From: Pseudorhodobacter turbinis
GTDB lineage: Bacteria > Pseudomonadota > Alphaproteobacteria > Rhodobacterales > Rhodobacteraceae
Reading direction: 5' to 3'
DNA: 64,000 nt
Assembly: GCF_005234135.1 (NCBI RefSeq)
Contig: NZ_CP039965.1
Coordinates: 62,001 to 126,000, forward strand
Position 1 is the stretch's first letter; each line of letters opens with the position of its first letter. The notes beneath the pieces were generated by a model, which worked only from the letters and a program-made list of their open reading frames with translations, did not search any database and was not told the DNA's origin. Position numbers and translations under genes: made by a program. Below, piece by piece: positions 53,141 through 63,760 of the stretch.

Positions 53141-54113
53141 TTTTGCCCCTCGTATTTGACATGTCATGCGCCATACGCAAGGCGGCGATCAGGCTGGTGG
53201 CATCGGCAATTCCGCGCCCTGCGATATCAAACGCAGTGCCATGATCGGGTGAGGTGCGGATGAACGGCAGGCCCAGCGTCAGGTTGACGCCGCCTGCGAA
53301 ATCGATGGTTTTGATCGGGATAAGCGCTTGGTCGTGATACATGCAGATGGCCACATCATATTGCGCGCGGGCCTTGGCGTGGAACATCGTATCGGCAGGA
53401 AGCGGGCCTACGATGTGCATCCCCTCGGCGCGCAGGCGGTCCAGCACGGGGATGATCAGGGTGAGCTCTTCAGCCCCCATCGCGCCACCTTCGCCGGCGT
53501 GGGGGTTCAGCCCGGCCACGGCGATGCGGGGGGCGGGCAGGCCGAAGTCCTGTTGCAGCCCGGCATGGGTGATGCGGATGGTTTCCTCAAGCGCGTCAGC
53601 CGTCAGGGCGCTTGGCACCTGGGCCAGCGGGATGTGGATGGTAACCGGCACCACCCGCAAGTCGGGACAGGCGAGCATCATCACCACGCGGTCCACCCCG
53701 CCAAGAGAGGCGAGAAATTCGGTATGGCCCGGAAAGGCAAACCCCGCGCCGTCTTTTAGCGCTTTTTTGTGGATCGGCGCGGTGCAAATCGCGGCGGCTT
53801 GCCCTTGTTGCACCAGATCCACGGCGCGGGCGATTACAGCGATCACATCGGCTGCGTGTTCGGGCAGCGCCGTGCCGGGTGTGGCGGGACTTGCAAATGG
53901 ATGAGGCAGCACGGGAAGGGTGCCTGCCGCAACGCCTATTGCCTGTTGGGGCCTGTCGATAAGCTGGAATTTCGTGCCGGCAGGCAGATGCCTTGGATCA
54001 CCGATCCAGAAGAACGGCAGATCATCGCCCAATGCTTCGCGCGCCAGCACCGCAATCTCTGGCCCGATGCCTGCGGGTTCACCGCAGGTCAGGGCGATGG
54101 GGGGCTGTGCCAT
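53127..54113 (-). CDS. pdxA: 4-hydroxythreonine-4-phosphate dehydrogenase
   Basis: The 328-residue enzyme works in pyridoxal phosphate synthesis. It begins [21 protein letters not shown]. Metal ligands are found in [11 protein letters not shown] and [13 protein letters not shown], and [13 protein letters not shown] is the family signature. The start at 54113 is 4 bases after surA; the longer frame to 54206 runs through surA. The surA-pdxA-rsmA order is widely conserved in proteobacteria. Confidence 0.96.
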   Translation of the reverse strand: MAQPPIALTCGEPAGIGPEIAVLAREALGDDLPFFWIGDPRHLPAGTKFQLIDRPQQAIGVAAGTLPVLPHPFASPATPGTALPEHAADVIAVIARAVDLVQQGQAAAICTAPIHKKALKDGAGFAFPGHTEFLASLGGVDRVVMMLACPDLRVVPVTIHIPLAQVPSALTADALEETIRITHAGLQQDFGLPAPRIAVAGLNPHAGEGGAMGAEELTLIIPVLDRLRAEGMHIVGPLPADTMFHAKARAQYDVAICMYHDQALIPIKTIDFAGGVNLTLGLPFIRTSPDHGTAFDIAGRGIADATSLIAALRMAHDMSNTRGKNGRD

Positions 54114-54117
54114 GTGC

Positions 54118-55317
54118 TTATGGTTCGCGGATAATGGCGTTGAAGCGCAGTTCTTCGAGATAGCTGTTCGCCAGAACGCCCGCCCGCTGGTTGAGCAAGC
54201 GTTCACGCACCTCTGCCTCGGATGGCGGTGTTTCCTGAACCGGCGCGCGCGCGCAGAGCATCAAGAACATATGGGCCGCGCCAGAGGGGAAATCCACACT
54301 TTCGCCCGGGTCCAGATCGGCAAGCGCGCGGCCGATATTTGCGGGCAGGGCGCTGGCGGTTTTGGTTTCGCGGATCAGGTTCTCGGCGGGCTGGCCCTTA
54401 TTGATGCCGTAAAGATCATCGCAGGTGTCGATTTTGCTGCGCAGGTCGGCGGCTGCAGCGGCACCACCCGCGGCGGGCAGAAAGTACTGGGCGTAATCAA
54501 TCTCGATTGCTTTCGGACCAAGGCCGTCAATCTCTTCCAAGCCGCGCAACTGAAACAGCGCGACAGCCCCGTTCATTGCCACCGGGGCAGAGACCTCACC
54601 CGGTGCAAGGCCAAGGATGGAAGAGGCCAAAGGCGCGGGCAGGTTGGCAAGCGGCATCCAGTCCAGACGCCCGCCGCGTGCGGCTGTGGGGGATGCGGAA
54701 TTGCTGCGTGCCGCCGAGGCAAAGCCACCTTCGGATTTGATCCGGTCACGCAAACGTTCGGCGCGGGCCATCGCGGCAGTCTCTTGGCCGGGCGGGGCGG
54801 GGATCACCAGCTCAGAGATAAGGACGCGCATGGCGGTATTCTGGCCCGCGAGGGCGATCGCTTGTTTCACCTCTGCATCCGAAATGAAGATTTTTCCGGC
54901 GTAGCGCTGTCGCACGACTTCACGCCACAATAGGCCTGCCTCAACGAAATCGCGGAAGGTTTGGGGCGATACGCCGGCCTGGCCCAAGGCTGCGACGAAT
55001 TGCTCTCCTGACATTTCCACACGGCTGGCGAATTCGCCCATACCGGCGGCGATCTGTTCGGGGGTGGCCTTGAGGCCCATCGATTTGGCGGCAGCCATGC
55101 GCAGACGGTCTTCGACCAGCGCCTTGGTTGCCTGTGTTTCCAGATCGCCCGAGGTGTTGAACAACCGCAGCATCTGGATGCGCTGTTGGACCTCGAATTC
55201 GGTGATCGCGCTGTCATTGACATAGAGCCGCGGCGCGAACAGGTTTTGGGCCTGTACCGGGGCGGACCCCATGAAAAGGGCTGAAAGGGCGATAGCAAGA
55301 ACGGCTGGACGCATCAT
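54118..55317 (-). CDS. surA: Periplasmic chaperone/peptidyl-prolyl isomerase SurA
   Basis: The 399-residue protein has a signal peptide (cut after APVQA near residue 23), an N-terminal SurA chaperone domain (LYVNDSAITEFEVQQRIQML) and one parvulin-like PPIC domain around GGRLDWMPLANLPAPLAS. It guides outer-membrane proteins, including LptD, which is encoded directly upstream with an 79-base gap. It seems to have one PPIase domain rather than the two of enterobacterial SurA. Confidence 0.88.
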   Translation of the reverse strand: MMRPAVLAIALSALFMGSAPVQAQNLFAPRLYVNDSAITEFEVQQRIQMLRLFNTSGDLETQATKALVEDRLRMAAAKSMGLKATPEQIAAGMGEFASRVEMSGEQFVAALGQAGVSPQTFRDFVEAGLLWREVVRQRYAGKIFISDAEVKQAIALAGQNTAMRVLISELVIPAPPGQETAAMARAERLRDRIKSEGGFASAARSNSASPTAARGGRLDWMPLANLPAPLASSILGLAPGEVSAPVAMNGAVALFQLRGLEEIDGLGPKAIEIDYAQYFLPAAGGAAAAADLRSKIDTCDDLYGINKGQPAENLIRETKTASALPANIGRALADLDPGESVDFPSGAAHMFLMLCARAPVQETPPSEAEVRERLLNQRAGVLANSYLEELRFNAIIREP

Positions 55318-55396
55318 CGTATTCTTCTCACGGCTTGGATCAGGGGCTGATCTGGTCAGTATGTGGTACTCTGCCGGGCGGGGTCATGGCAACACC

Positions 55397-57532
55397 CTAA
55401 CCGCTACAGGCAGAGGCGGGGCCGCGCAGCGCCTTGCCGCCAAAGCCTAGCAGGTCGATAGAGAGGCCGAAATCGGTTGTCGGATCAACGGCGGTGGATT
55501 CGGTAAAGCGGCGCGAGATCGCCAGATCCAGCTTCAGGCACTCATTCCGAAACGCAAGGTTGACCCCGGCAGAGGCGGCGCGGTCAGCAACGAAATCATA
55601 GCGGGTGTTGAGGCTTGCCTCCCAATTCGGGTTGACCTGATAGCTGCCGTCCAATGTCAGCTCTGACACAGGGTCTGTGCGGCTCTCGCTTGGGTCGGCG
55701 CGCATCCGGACATAGGATGACGACAGGCTGTAATCATCGCGGGCCAGCTCCAGCCGCAATTCGCCCTTGGTCAACCCGAAATCGGAATCGAACACCAGCC
55801 GGTTGGTCATGGAGATGCCATCGGCAAGTGAAAGCTGGGTCGCGGCCAGCCAGTCTGAACGCGTGCCTTGAAGGCCCGAGGCGATGCCGAACTGGCCGTA
55901 ATCCTCTTTGCGGATGATGCGGCCAAGGGTCAGGCCAAGCGACCAGCCTGCCGGATCATAGCGGGTGTAGCCGATGCCAATATTAGCGTAGGTGCCGCGC
56001 TCAACCCGATCGGCACCGGGAAACCGGTTGAAGGAAAACAAGTTGCCCTCGTCAAATTCCACCAGCGCGCCGTCTTCATTCGGGATGCTGGTGGTATTGC
56101 GCGTGGTCCAGACCAGTTGCATCACAGGTTCCAGCACATGGCTGGCCCCGCCTTGCGAGGCGCGCACCCATGGCCAGCGCAGTTCCACCCCGCCGGCCGC
56201 GGTGCCGCGAAAGCTGCTGCCAGCATAGGTGGTATCTTGCCGGATGCGGTAAAAGTCGCCGTTCACCTCGGTCATGACCGCGCCCAGCACGCCCGCAGGC
56301 AGCACCCAGTTGCGGCGCCAGTCGGCGGTCAGGGACAGCCGTGCCATATCGCGTCCGTCGCCAATTCCGTCGCCATCGCTGTCGGCAGGGTTGTCAGAGC
56401 TGCGGTAATGGCTGTGGGTTTGCACGCGCATCCCGCCCTCACCGCCGATAAGGTTGGGTGAAAACCGCCGCTGATAGGTCATGTCGGTCACGATAGAGGG
56501 CAGGGTGCTGTTCACATCCCCCGCCCTGATAGAGCGATAGTTGATCAGCCGTGAGGAGATATATTCGTTGCGCCGCGTACGGGCCACCTCGATCCGGCTA
56601 TCAAGCCTGTCTTCGGAAGAGATCCCGTAATCCAGCAGATAAGCCTCATCGCTGACCACAATCCCCGAGAAGGACAGGATGAAATCCCGTGGCAGGATGA
56701 AGCCGCCGTCAACCTCCAGATAGCCGCGGGTTTCATCGGGGCGCAAAAGATCGCGGCTAAGGGCGCCGTTCATCTCCAACGCGCCGGTGCGGAACGCTTG
56801 GCGATAGCGCAGTTCAACCGTGCGCCCGTCTTTGCTGGACAGATAGGGGGTGACGGTCAGGTCCTTGTCATCACCGATCGGGATGAAATAGGGCAGTTTG
56901 ACCCCGAACCCTAGGTCGCTGGTGGTGCGGAACGAGGGCGCCAAAACCCCTGCCTGACGTTTCAGTGTCGGATCAGGGATGCGCAAGCGCGGCAACCAGA
57001 AAACCGGCACACCCGCGACGCGCAGGCTGGCATTGTCGAAATAGATCTGGCGTTCCTGCTCATCATGGACAACGCGACTGGCGCGGATTTCCCAAAGCGG
57101 CGTCGGGTTGCTGGCGCATACCTTGCACGATGACACAACCGTATTGCCAAGGCTGGTGTAACGACCGCCAATGCGCATCATTTCAGAGGAGGCAAGCTGT
57201 AACTGTTGGTCCAGCACAAGGCGCGCGCTATGCAGTACCCCATCGGCGAAATCGGATGACAGTTCGGCCTGATCGGCCAGAATGATCGTGCCGCTATCAT
57301 CGGTCAGAACAATCGGCCCGCTGATGCGCAGACTGTCGGCGCTGCGGTCATAGGTGATGCTGCTGGCCTTGAGGCGGCTGCCCTTGTGAAACACTTCCAC
57401 ATTGCCATCGGCCACCAAAGTATCATCGCCCGCAATCGCCACACGGTCGGCCACCAGAGAGGCAAGATCCTGGCCGTGGCCCGCAATCGGGGCAAGCAGC
57501 AAGGATAGGATAAGGGCGATGCGGCGTATCAT
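55397..57532 (-). CDS. lptD: LPS-assembly protein LptD
   Basis: The 711-residue outer-membrane protein inserts LPS into the outer leaflet. A signal peptide (about 1-20) is followed by an LptA/OstA-like domain (ADRVAIAGDDTLVADGNVEV) and a large beta-barrel domain. Four cysteines are seen: 136 and 139 in SCKVCA, 665 in NECLKL and 709 in SACSG, suiting the pattern of two N-terminal and two C-terminal disulfide partners known for LptD. ATG at 57532 overlaps lptG; the longer frame to 57595 lies inside lptG. Confidence 0.95.
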   Translation of the reverse strand: MIRRIALILSLLLAPIAGHGQDLASLVADRVAIAGDDTLVADGNVEVFHKGSRLKASSITYDRSADSLRISGPIVLTDDSGTIILADQAELSSDFADGVLHSARLVLDQQLQLASSEMMRIGGRYTSLGNTVVSSCKVCASNPTPLWEIRASRVVHDEQERQIYFDNASLRVAGVPVFWLPRLRIPDPTLKRQAGVLAPSFRTTSDLGFGVKLPYFIPIGDDKDLTVTPYLSSKDGRTVELRYRQAFRTGALEMNGALSRDLLRPDETRGYLEVDGGFILPRDFILSFSGIVVSDEAYLLDYGISSEDRLDSRIEVARTRRNEYISSRLINYRSIRAGDVNSTLPSIVTDMTYQRRFSPNLIGGEGGMRVQTHSHYRSSDNPADSDGDGIGDGRDMARLSLTADWRRNWVLPAGVLGAVMTEVNGDFYRIRQDTTYAGSSFRGTAAGGVELRWPWVRASQGGASHVLEPVMQLVWTTRNTTSIPNEDGALVEFDEGNLFSFNRFPGADRVERGTYANIGIGYTRYDPAGWSLGLTLGRIIRKEDYGQFGIASGLQGTRSDWLAATQLSLADGISMTNRLVFDSDFGLTKGELRLELARDDYSLSSSYVRMRADPSESRTDPVSELTLDGSYQVNPNWEASLNTRYDFVADRAASAGVNLAFRNECLKLDLAISRRFTESTAVDPTTDFGLSIDLLGFGGKALRGPASACSG

Positions 57533-58623
57533 CCGTCCTCCAGATGCAACAAAAGACCCAGCGACAACAGGATCGCCGCGACAGGTGGGCTCCATGCGGC
57601 GAGGTAAACGGGGATCTGCCCGTTCTCTCCCAGCACTTGCGCGAAATTGCGCAAAAAGAAAATCGCAAATCCGCCCGAAAGCGCAAAAAGCACCATCTGG
57701 CCGGTTTTGCCGCCCCGTGCATGGCGCATGGTGAAACCGGCGGCGATTAAAACCATCGCCGCCAAAAGCAGTGGCAAGGCCATTTCCATCTGCAACCAGA
57801 CGCGGTGGGCGCGGGCGGAAAAGCCAGCCTGTTCCAGCTTGATGATATAGCTGGGAAGAGACCAGATCGGAATTGCCGCGGGATCACCGAAACCGTCACG
57901 AATGCGGTCTGGCGTCAGTTCCGATGCAAGGGTTGCACTGGCTTTTTGGGTGGCGGCAAGTTCAGGGTTGGGGGCGGTCAGATCCCAGTATTTGGCGCGG
58001 GTCAACACCCATTGGCCTGCCTCCAGCAATGCCTCCTCGGCCTCGACCCTTTGCAGGGGGGTGCCGTCGGGGGCAAAGATCATGAAGCTGGCCCCGAAAA
58101 GCTGTGTGCCGTCATGCCCCGTACGCGCGGCCTTGATCACGGTCTGCCCCTCGGCACTGCCCTGACGCAGCCAAAGCGCATCATCGTTCAGCGACAAAAC
58201 GCTTTCGCTGCCGCTGGCCTGACGGGCATAAAGCAGATCATATTCCTTGGAGGTGGCGGCGACCAAAGGGTTGAGAATGGCCACAATCAACAGCCCGGCA
58301 ACCAGTGCGGCCCCCACAGGCGCCATCAAAAACCGCAAGCCGGACCGCCCCGATGCGCGCACGACGACCAGCTCGCTGCTTTTGGCGAGGGATAAAAACA
58401 GCGCGATCGCGGCAAGGATAAAGATCAACGGCAGGATGGTATAAAGGGTTGCGGGTACATTGAAGAGCGACAGAATAGCGGCCTCGGTCAGGGTGATGCT
58501 TTGATTGGCGAAACGCCGCAATTGTTCCACCATGTCGGTCAGCATCAAAATGCCGAAAAACACCAGCAAAACCTGTGCCACAACCTTCAGGAACCGTGTA
58601 ACAAAATAAAGGCTCAGCGTCAT
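57529..58623 (-). CDS. lptG: LPS export permease LptG
   Basis: The 364-residue YjgP/YjgQ-family permease forms the inner-membrane LPS extractor with LptF and LptB. It has an N-terminal helix set with LVFFGILMLTDMVEQLRRF, a periplasmic beta-jellyroll, and C-terminal helices ending near LRNFAQVLGENGQIPVYLAAW. It overlaps lptF and lptD by 4 bases each. Confidence 0.94.
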   Translation of the reverse strand: MTLSLYFVTRFLKVVAQVLLVFFGILMLTDMVEQLRRFANQSITLTEAAILSLFNVPATLYTILPLIFILAAIALFLSLAKSSELVVVRASGRSGLRFLMAPVGAALVAGLLIVAILNPLVAATSKEYDLLYARQASGSESVLSLNDDALWLRQGSAEGQTVIKAARTGHDGTQLFGASFMIFAPDGTPLQRVEAEEALLEAGQWVLTRAKYWDLTAPNPELAATQKASATLASELTPDRIRDGFGDPAAIPIWSLPSYIIKLEQAGFSARAHRVWLQMEMALPLLLAAMVLIAAGFTMRHARGGKTGQMVLFALSGGFAIFFLRNFAQVLGENGQIPVYLAAWSPPVAAILLSLGLLLHLEDG

Positions 58624-59765
58624 ACAATGCCCCTTTCGCTACTGTTCGGGCCTGGTCCCGCATTGTGGCGGGCACGGGGGCGTTGGGCAACCCATAGCAT
58701 CACAAATGAGATCCCCACCCCCAGCAGCGGCGCAAGATAGACCAGCGGCCACATCAGGGCCGATTGCTGCGCGGCCGCGCTTCCGGCGTTATTGACCATT
58801 TGCACCACGACCAGCAACACAATCGCCCCGATGATCTGGCGCCAAAGCCCGAAGCGGCTGAACGCCCCCAAAAGCAGTGCGGCAAAGCCGATCAAGGATG
58901 TAGCAAGCGCCAAAAATGGCTGGGCGATACGGGCATGGCCATCCGCCAGAAGGGCTGCCCGGCTGGCACGGGATTCGGCCAGAATTGCCTCGGTCGGGAA
59001 GAGCAGCTCGGCCGTTGTCATCTCATCGAGGGAACGTGCGGGGATCTCTCCTGCGCTGATAAGCCCGCCCAGATCATAGGTGAAGTCCTTGAAATGGGTG
59101 ACCGAAAGCCGCTGGTTGGTCAGGTTATAGCTTTGGCTCATCCCGTCGAACATGATCAGCTTTGGTTCCACATCTCCGCGCACCAAAAGCGCGCGCTGTG
59201 CGGTGTAGGTTGTGCGCGAGGATGCCTTGCGATCATCGGTCAGAAAAACGTCCCGCAGCTCTCCGGTGTCGCTGATTTCACGGATGTAGAAGGTGATGCC
59301 ATCCGTCGGATGCATGAATTTCCCGTCAACCAAAAGCCGCGCTGTCAGATTGGCGCTGATTTCGGCGGTGCGGGCGGACAGGACGGTGCGGCTGGCGGGC
59401 ACGATGACATTATATAGCAGCACCAGCATCAAGGTCACGCACAGCCCAAAGTAAATGACCGGACGCGCAAGCCGGAAGGCCGAAAAGCCGGTTGCCTGCA
59501 TCACCACCAGCTCCCCGTCCTGCGTCAGCCGGTTGGTGGTATAAACGGCCGCAGCAAAGGCCGAGACGGGCAGGACAACGCGGATGACATTGGGCAGGGT
59601 GAGCAAGGAAATCTCAAGGAAAACCAGCGCCGATTGCCCGTCCCCGATGATCTGGTCAAACAGGCCCACGGCGCGATTGACCCAATAGACCAGCACCAAG
59701 ACAAGGGAGAAAAACCCGAATAGCGCAAGGAATTGCGACAGCAGGTATCTGTCGAATCTGGTCAC
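58620..59765 (-). CDS. lptF: LPS export permease LptF
   Basis: This 381-residue permease pairs with LptG. It begins MTRFDRYLLSQFLALFGFFS, has NRLTQDGELVVMQATGFSAFRLARPV at the coupling helix region, and a periplasmic domain followed by three C-terminal helices. It is the first gene of the minus-strand envelope operon. Its promoter must lie in the 205-base gap shared with pepA. Confidence 0.94.
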   Translation of the reverse strand: MTRFDRYLLSQFLALFGFFSLVLVLVYWVNRAVGLFDQIIGDGQSALVFLEISLLTLPNVIRVVLPVSAFAAAVYTTNRLTQDGELVVMQATGFSAFRLARPVIYFGLCVTLMLVLLYNVIVPASRTVLSARTAEISANLTARLLVDGKFMHPTDGITFYIREISDTGELRDVFLTDDRKASSRTTYTAQRALLVRGDVEPKLIMFDGMSQSYNLTNQRLSVTHFKDFTYDLGGLISAGEIPARSLDEMTTAELLFPTEAILAESRASRAALLADGHARIAQPFLALATSLIGFAALLLGAFSRFGLWRQIIGAIVLLVVVQMVNNAGSAAAQQSALMWPLVYLAPLLGVGISFVMLWVAQRPRARHNAGPGPNSSERGIV

Positions 59766-59970
59766 GCGCGTGTTTCCCCTTCACCATTTACTTGCCCGAC
59801 ACTAGCCGAGATCGCAGGCAGGGAAAACTGATATATCCACAAAAAAGCGTTTTGCCTCGGCGAAATACGGCTTGTGCTTGGGTCTGGTCAATGCGGGTGG
59901 CAGCGGCTAGTCTTTGCGCGAATGGCGGGGCCATGCGGCCTTGCAACACCAAAAGCGGAAGATTGCACCC

Positions 59971-61443
59971 ATGACACATCCTTTGCCGATCCAGTTTCAA
60001 GAAACCGACCTCGACGCATTTGCGCAGTTCACAGGGCGTCTGGCGCTGGTTGCCGCCGCGGATGAGGTCGAGGCCCGCAGCCCGTCCGCGCGCCGGATCA
60101 ACAAGCTGACCAAGGGCGCGCTCAATCGGTTTCTGGCCTCGGATGCATGGGAAAAGGTAAAAGAGGGTGAGTCGGTTGATCTGTCTTGGCCCGCAGGGTT
60201 GGCGGCCGAGGCCTTGCAGGTGGTCAAAGCGGACCGGCGCGCGGATGTGGCAACCGCCCGCAAGGCAGGCGCTGCGATTGGCAAATCGGTTGGCAAACCC
60301 GGTGTTCTGGTGCTGGCCGGAAGCATGCAGCGCGCGGCGGATCTGTCGCTTGGTCTTGCCCTGCGCGCTTATGATTTTGAGGCCCATAAAACAACCGCAC
60401 CAACCCTGCGCGGCCCTGTGACGATGATGGTCAAAGACCCCGAGGCCGTGGCGCTGGCCGCCAAGCCTATGGCCGCCGTTGCCGAAGGTGTGTTTTTCAC
60501 CCGTGATCTGGTGAATGAGCCTGCAAATGTGCTGACCACCGATGATTTCGCCGCCCGTCTTGCCGCGATGCAAGAGTTGGGGCTGGAGGTGGAAATCCTT
60601 GAGGAGGCCGATCTAGAAGCTTTGGGCATGGGGGCGCTGTTGGGCGTCGGCATGGGCTCTGAAAGCCCGTCCAAGGTTGTGGTGATGCAGTGGAACGGCG
60701 GCGGCGGCGAGGCGCCCTTTGCGCTGGTTGGCAAGGGCGTGGTGTTCGATACTGGCGGTATCTCCCTCAAGCCTGCGGGCGGCATGGAAGATATGACGAT
60801 GGATATGGGCGGCGCCGGCGTTGTTTCCGGCGTGATGCGCACGCTGGCGTTGCGGCGGGCCAAGGCCAATGTGGTTGGGCTTGTCGGCTTGGTCGAAAAC
60901 ATGCCTGACGGGCGTGCGCAACGTCCCGGCGATGTGGTGAAATCCATGAAGGGCGACACGATCGAGGTGATCAATACCGATGCCGAGGGGCGTTTGGTGC
61001 TGGCCGATGTGCTTTGGTACGCGCAGGAACGCTTTAAGCCCTGCGGCATGATCAACCTTGCCACCCTGACGGGCGCGATCATCGTGGCCTTGGGTCATGA
61101 AAACACCGGCGTCTTCAGCAATGATGACGGCTTGTGCGATGCCTTCCTCAAGGCGTGCAAGTCCGAGGGTGAGGGTGCGTGGCGTTTGCCGATGGGCGAT
61201 GCCTATGACGCCAAGCTCAAATCCCGTGTGGCCGATATGATGAACTCTTGCGGGCGCGATGGCGGCTCGATCACGGCGGCGCAATTCCTCAAACGGTTCG
61301 TCAAGGATGAGACCCCCTGGTGCCATCTGGACATCGCGGGCACCGCGCTGTTGAAAACCGAGAGCACATTTGCGCCCAAAGGGGCGACCGGCTGGGGCGT
61401 GATGGCGCTTGATCGTTTGATCCGCGACAAGTTCGAGGGCTGA
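59971..61443 (+). CDS. pepA: Leucyl aminopeptidase (M17)
   Basis: The 490-residue cytosolic aminopeptidase has the M17 catalytic signature NTDAEGRLVLADVLWY, the metal site GKGVVFDTGGISLKP and FFTRDLVNEPANVLTT. The ATG at 59971 begins MTHPLPIQFQET; the frame is open to 59914 but adds no family-like residues. holC follows after 4 bases, the usual pepA-holC pairing. Confidence 0.95.
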   Translation: MTHPLPIQFQETDLDAFAQFTGRLALVAAADEVEARSPSARRINKLTKGALNRFLASDAWEKVKEGESVDLSWPAGLAAEALQVVKADRRADVATARKAGAAIGKSVGKPGVLVLAGSMQRAADLSLGLALRAYDFEAHKTTAPTLRGPVTMMVKDPEAVALAAKPMAAVAEGVFFTRDLVNEPANVLTTDDFAARLAAMQELGLEVEILEEADLEALGMGALLGVGMGSESPSKVVVMQWNGGGGEAPFALVGKGVVFDTGGISLKPAGGMEDMTMDMGGAGVVSGVMRTLALRRAKANVVGLVGLVENMPDGRAQRPGDVVKSMKGDTIEVINTDAEGRLVLADVLWYAQERFKPCGMINLATLTGAIIVALGHENTGVFSNDDGLCDAFLKACKSEGEGAWRLPMGDAYDAKLKSRVADMMNSCGRDGGSITAAQFLKRFVKDETPWCHLDIAGTALLKTESTFAPKGATGWGVMALDRLIRDKFEG

Positions 61444-61447
61444 TCCG

Positions 61448-61900
61448 ATGGGGGTGGTGATGTTCTATCACCTCACCGCCTCCAGCATGGAGGAGACGGC
61501 GCGGGCCTTGCTCACCCGCTCGCTGCAAGCGGGCTGGCGGGTGATGTTGCGTGGTACGGATGCGGCGGGTCTGGAACGGCTCGACACGATTTTGTGGCAA
61601 GGCCCGGCCGAAAGCTTTTTGCCGCACGGGCTGGCAGGTGGCACTCATGATGCGCAACAGCCCGTTTTGCTGGGAACCGGTGCGATTGCGAATGATGCCA
61701 AGGCCCTGATGGCGGTTGAGGGTGCCGAGGTCTCTCCCGATGAGGCTGAGGGGCTGGAGCGGGTATTTATTCTGTTCAACGGGCACGACGATGCGGCCGT
61801 TGCCGCCGCGCGTGTCCAGTGGAAAACCCTGACCGGCGCGGGGCTTGCGGCGCAATATTGGTCCGAGGAAAGCGGAAGCTGGCAAAAGAAAGCGGGCTAG
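61448..61900 (+). CDS. holC: DNA polymerase III chi subunit
   Basis: The 150-residue protein starts [18 protein letters not shown] and contains [18 protein letters not shown] and [12 protein letters not shown], matching HolC, which links the clamp loader to SSB. ATG at 61460 is a possible shorter start. It follows pepA within an operon; a 124-base gap then separates purM. Confidence 0.9.
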   Translation: MGVVMFYHLTASSMEETARALLTRSLQAGWRVMLRGTDAAGLERLDTILWQGPAESFLPHGLAGGTHDAQQPVLLGTGAIANDAKALMAVEGAEVSPDEAEGLERVFILFNGHDDAAVAAARVQWKTLTGAGLAAQYWSEESGSWQKKAG

Positions 61901-62024
61901 GTACTGCGGATTTTGTGCGGTGTTTCATGTTTTGCGTCGGGATTTGTTGTGCCTCGGGCGGGGATCGTCTATCTGGGTCGGGAATCCTTTGGGCCAGTTG
62001 CGGCCTTACAAGCCGGGGGCGGAT

Positions 62025-63068
62025 ATGACGGGTAAAAATGGGCTGACCTATGCCGATGCAGGTGTGGATATTGACGCAGGCAACGCGCTGGTGGAGCGGA
62101 TTAAACCCGCGGCCAAACGCACAAGCCGCCCCGGCACGATGTCGGGCCTTGGCGGTTTCGGCGCGCTGTTTGACCTGAAGGGCGCGGGCTATGTCGATCC
62201 GATCCTTGTGGCTGCGACCGACGGTGTTGGGACCAAACTGCGGATCGCGATTGATACCGGAAATGTTGACACCATCGGCGTTGATCTGGTGGCGATGTGC
62301 GTCAATGATCTGGTCTGCCAAGGTGCCGAGCCTTTGTTTTTCCTTGATTACTTCGCAACCGGCAAGCTGGATCTGGATCAGGCCACGCGCATCATCAACG
62401 GGATCGCGGCGGGCTGTGAGGCCTCTGGCTGTGCTTTGATCGGCGGGGAAACCGCCGAGATGCCGGGCATGTATCATGGCGGTGATTTCGACCTTGCGGG
62501 CTTTGCCGTGGGCGCGATGGAGCGGGGCCAGACCCTGCCCGAGGGCGTGGTCGAAGGCGATGTTTTGTTGGGCCTGACCTCGGACGGGGTGCATTCCAAC
62601 GGCTATTCCTTTGTGCGCAAAGTGGTGGAGATGTCGGGCCTCGACTGGCATTCCCCCAGCCCCTTTGGTGCAGGCACCTTGGGGCAGGGCTTGTTGGCCC
62701 CCACGCGGCTTTATGTGAAGCAGTGCCTTGCGGCGGTGCGCGCGGGCGGGGTGCATGCACTGGCCCATATCACCGGTGGCGGCTTGACCGAAAACCCGCC
62801 ACGTGTGCTGCCCGAGGGGCTGGCCTGTGAGATCGACCTGTCGGCATGGCCTTTGCCCAAGGTCTTTGGTTGGCTGGCCGCAACCGCAAATATGACCGAA
62901 GAAGAGCTGCTCAAGACCTTTAACTGCGGCATCGGCATGATGTTGGTGGTCAGCGCCGACCGAGCCGAGGCTTTGGCACAAGAGCTGCGTGATGCGGGCG
63001 AGACCGTGGTCACCATGGGCCGTGTGGTGCCGGGTGAGGGTGTGATCTACAAAGGGTCCTTGCTGTGA
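62025..63068 (+). CDS. purM: Phosphoribosylformylglycinamidine cyclo-ligase
   Basis: The 347-residue enzyme (AIR synthetase) closes the imidazole ring in purine synthesis. It has [31 protein letters not shown] (in part), [25 protein letters not shown] and [16 protein letters not shown] at 62025 is typical; the frame upstream to 61845 overlaps holC. Its stop overlaps purN. Confidence 0.97.
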   Translation: MTGKNGLTYADAGVDIDAGNALVERIKPAAKRTSRPGTMSGLGGFGALFDLKGAGYVDPILVAATDGVGTKLRIAIDTGNVDTIGVDLVAMCVNDLVCQGAEPLFFLDYFATGKLDLDQATRIINGIAAGCEASGCALIGGETAEMPGMYHGGDFDLAGFAVGAMERGQTLPEGVVEGDVLLGLTSDGVHSNGYSFVRKVVEMSGLDWHSPSPFGAGTLGQGLLAPTRLYVKQCLAAVRAGGVHALAHITGGGLTENPPRVLPEGLACEIDLSAWPLPKVFGWLAATANMTEEELLKTFNCGIGMMLVVSADRAEALAQELRDAGETVVTMGRVVPGEGVIYKGSLL

Positions 63069-63652
63069 AGCGCGTTGCCATCCTGATTTCGGGGGGTGGT
63101 TCGAATATGGTGGCGCTGTGCCGGGATATGGTGGGGGATCACCCTTGCCGCCCGGTGCTTGTCGCCTCTAATGATCCGGCTGCGGGCGGGTTGGCCCGTG
63201 CCGAGGCGATGGGGATTGCCACGGCCGCCGTCGATCACCGCAAATTTTCGGGCGATCGCGCGGCCTTTGAAGCGGCCTTGTTAGAGCCCATTCTGGCCGC
63301 CGCGCCCGATATCCTGTGTCTTGCGGGATTTATGCGGGTGCTGACACCGGCCTTTGTTGCGCGGTTTGAGGGGCGGATGCTTAACATTCACCCCAGCCTT
63401 TTGCCGAAATATCCCGGCCTGCATACCCATGCCCGTGCCATTGCGGCAGGCGATACCGAGGCCGGCTGTTCGGTGCATGAGGTGACGGCGGTTCTTGACG
63501 ACGGGCCGGTTCTGGGCCGTGCGGTGGTGCCGGTGGATGCGGACGAGACCCCCGAGACGCTGACCGCCAAGGTCCTGGTGCAGGAACACAAGCTCTATCC
63601 TGCCGTCTTGCGGCGTTTCGCGATGGGTGAGCGCGGCTTGCTGACGCTGTAG
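63065..63652 (+). CDS. purN: Phosphoribosylglycinamide formyltransferase
   Basis: The 195-residue enzyme transfers a formyl group from 10-formyl-THF to GAR. Motifs are [46 protein letters not shown] and the late [20 protein letters not shown] at 63065 overlaps the purM stop. Here the sixth glycine-loop position reads GGGSNM, normal for the family. Confidence 0.96.
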   Translation: MKRVAILISGGGSNMVALCRDMVGDHPCRPVLVASNDPAAGGLARAEAMGIATAAVDHRKFSGDRAAFEAALLEPILAAAPDILCLAGFMRVLTPAFVARFEGRMLNIHPSLLPKYPGLHTHARAIAAGDTEAGCSVHEVTAVLDDGPVLGRAVVPVDADETPETLTAKVLVQEHKLYPAVLRRFAMGERGLLTL

Positions 63653-63654
63653 CG

Positions 63655-63670
63655 CGCGATGAATATCGCG
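63655..63670 (+). terminator. Hairpin just after purN, possible weak terminator
   Basis: CGCGAT (63655-63660) pairs with ATCGCG (63665-63670) across GAAT, 2 bases past the purN stop. No T run follows, so termination would be weak or factor-dependent. Confidence 0.35.
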
Positions 63671-63760
63671 TCACGGGTTGGCAATACGCGGCCCGCGCTG
63701 TAGGGAGAGCCCTTGTTTTGATGGCGGGGCGATGCCCTTTTGCTTGGGGAAGCGGATTAA

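Noticed and set aside
61776..62981. 401-codon open frame antisense to holC and purM.
   Set aside because: purM is unmistakable on the other strand, and the antisense frame is a codon-bias shadow.
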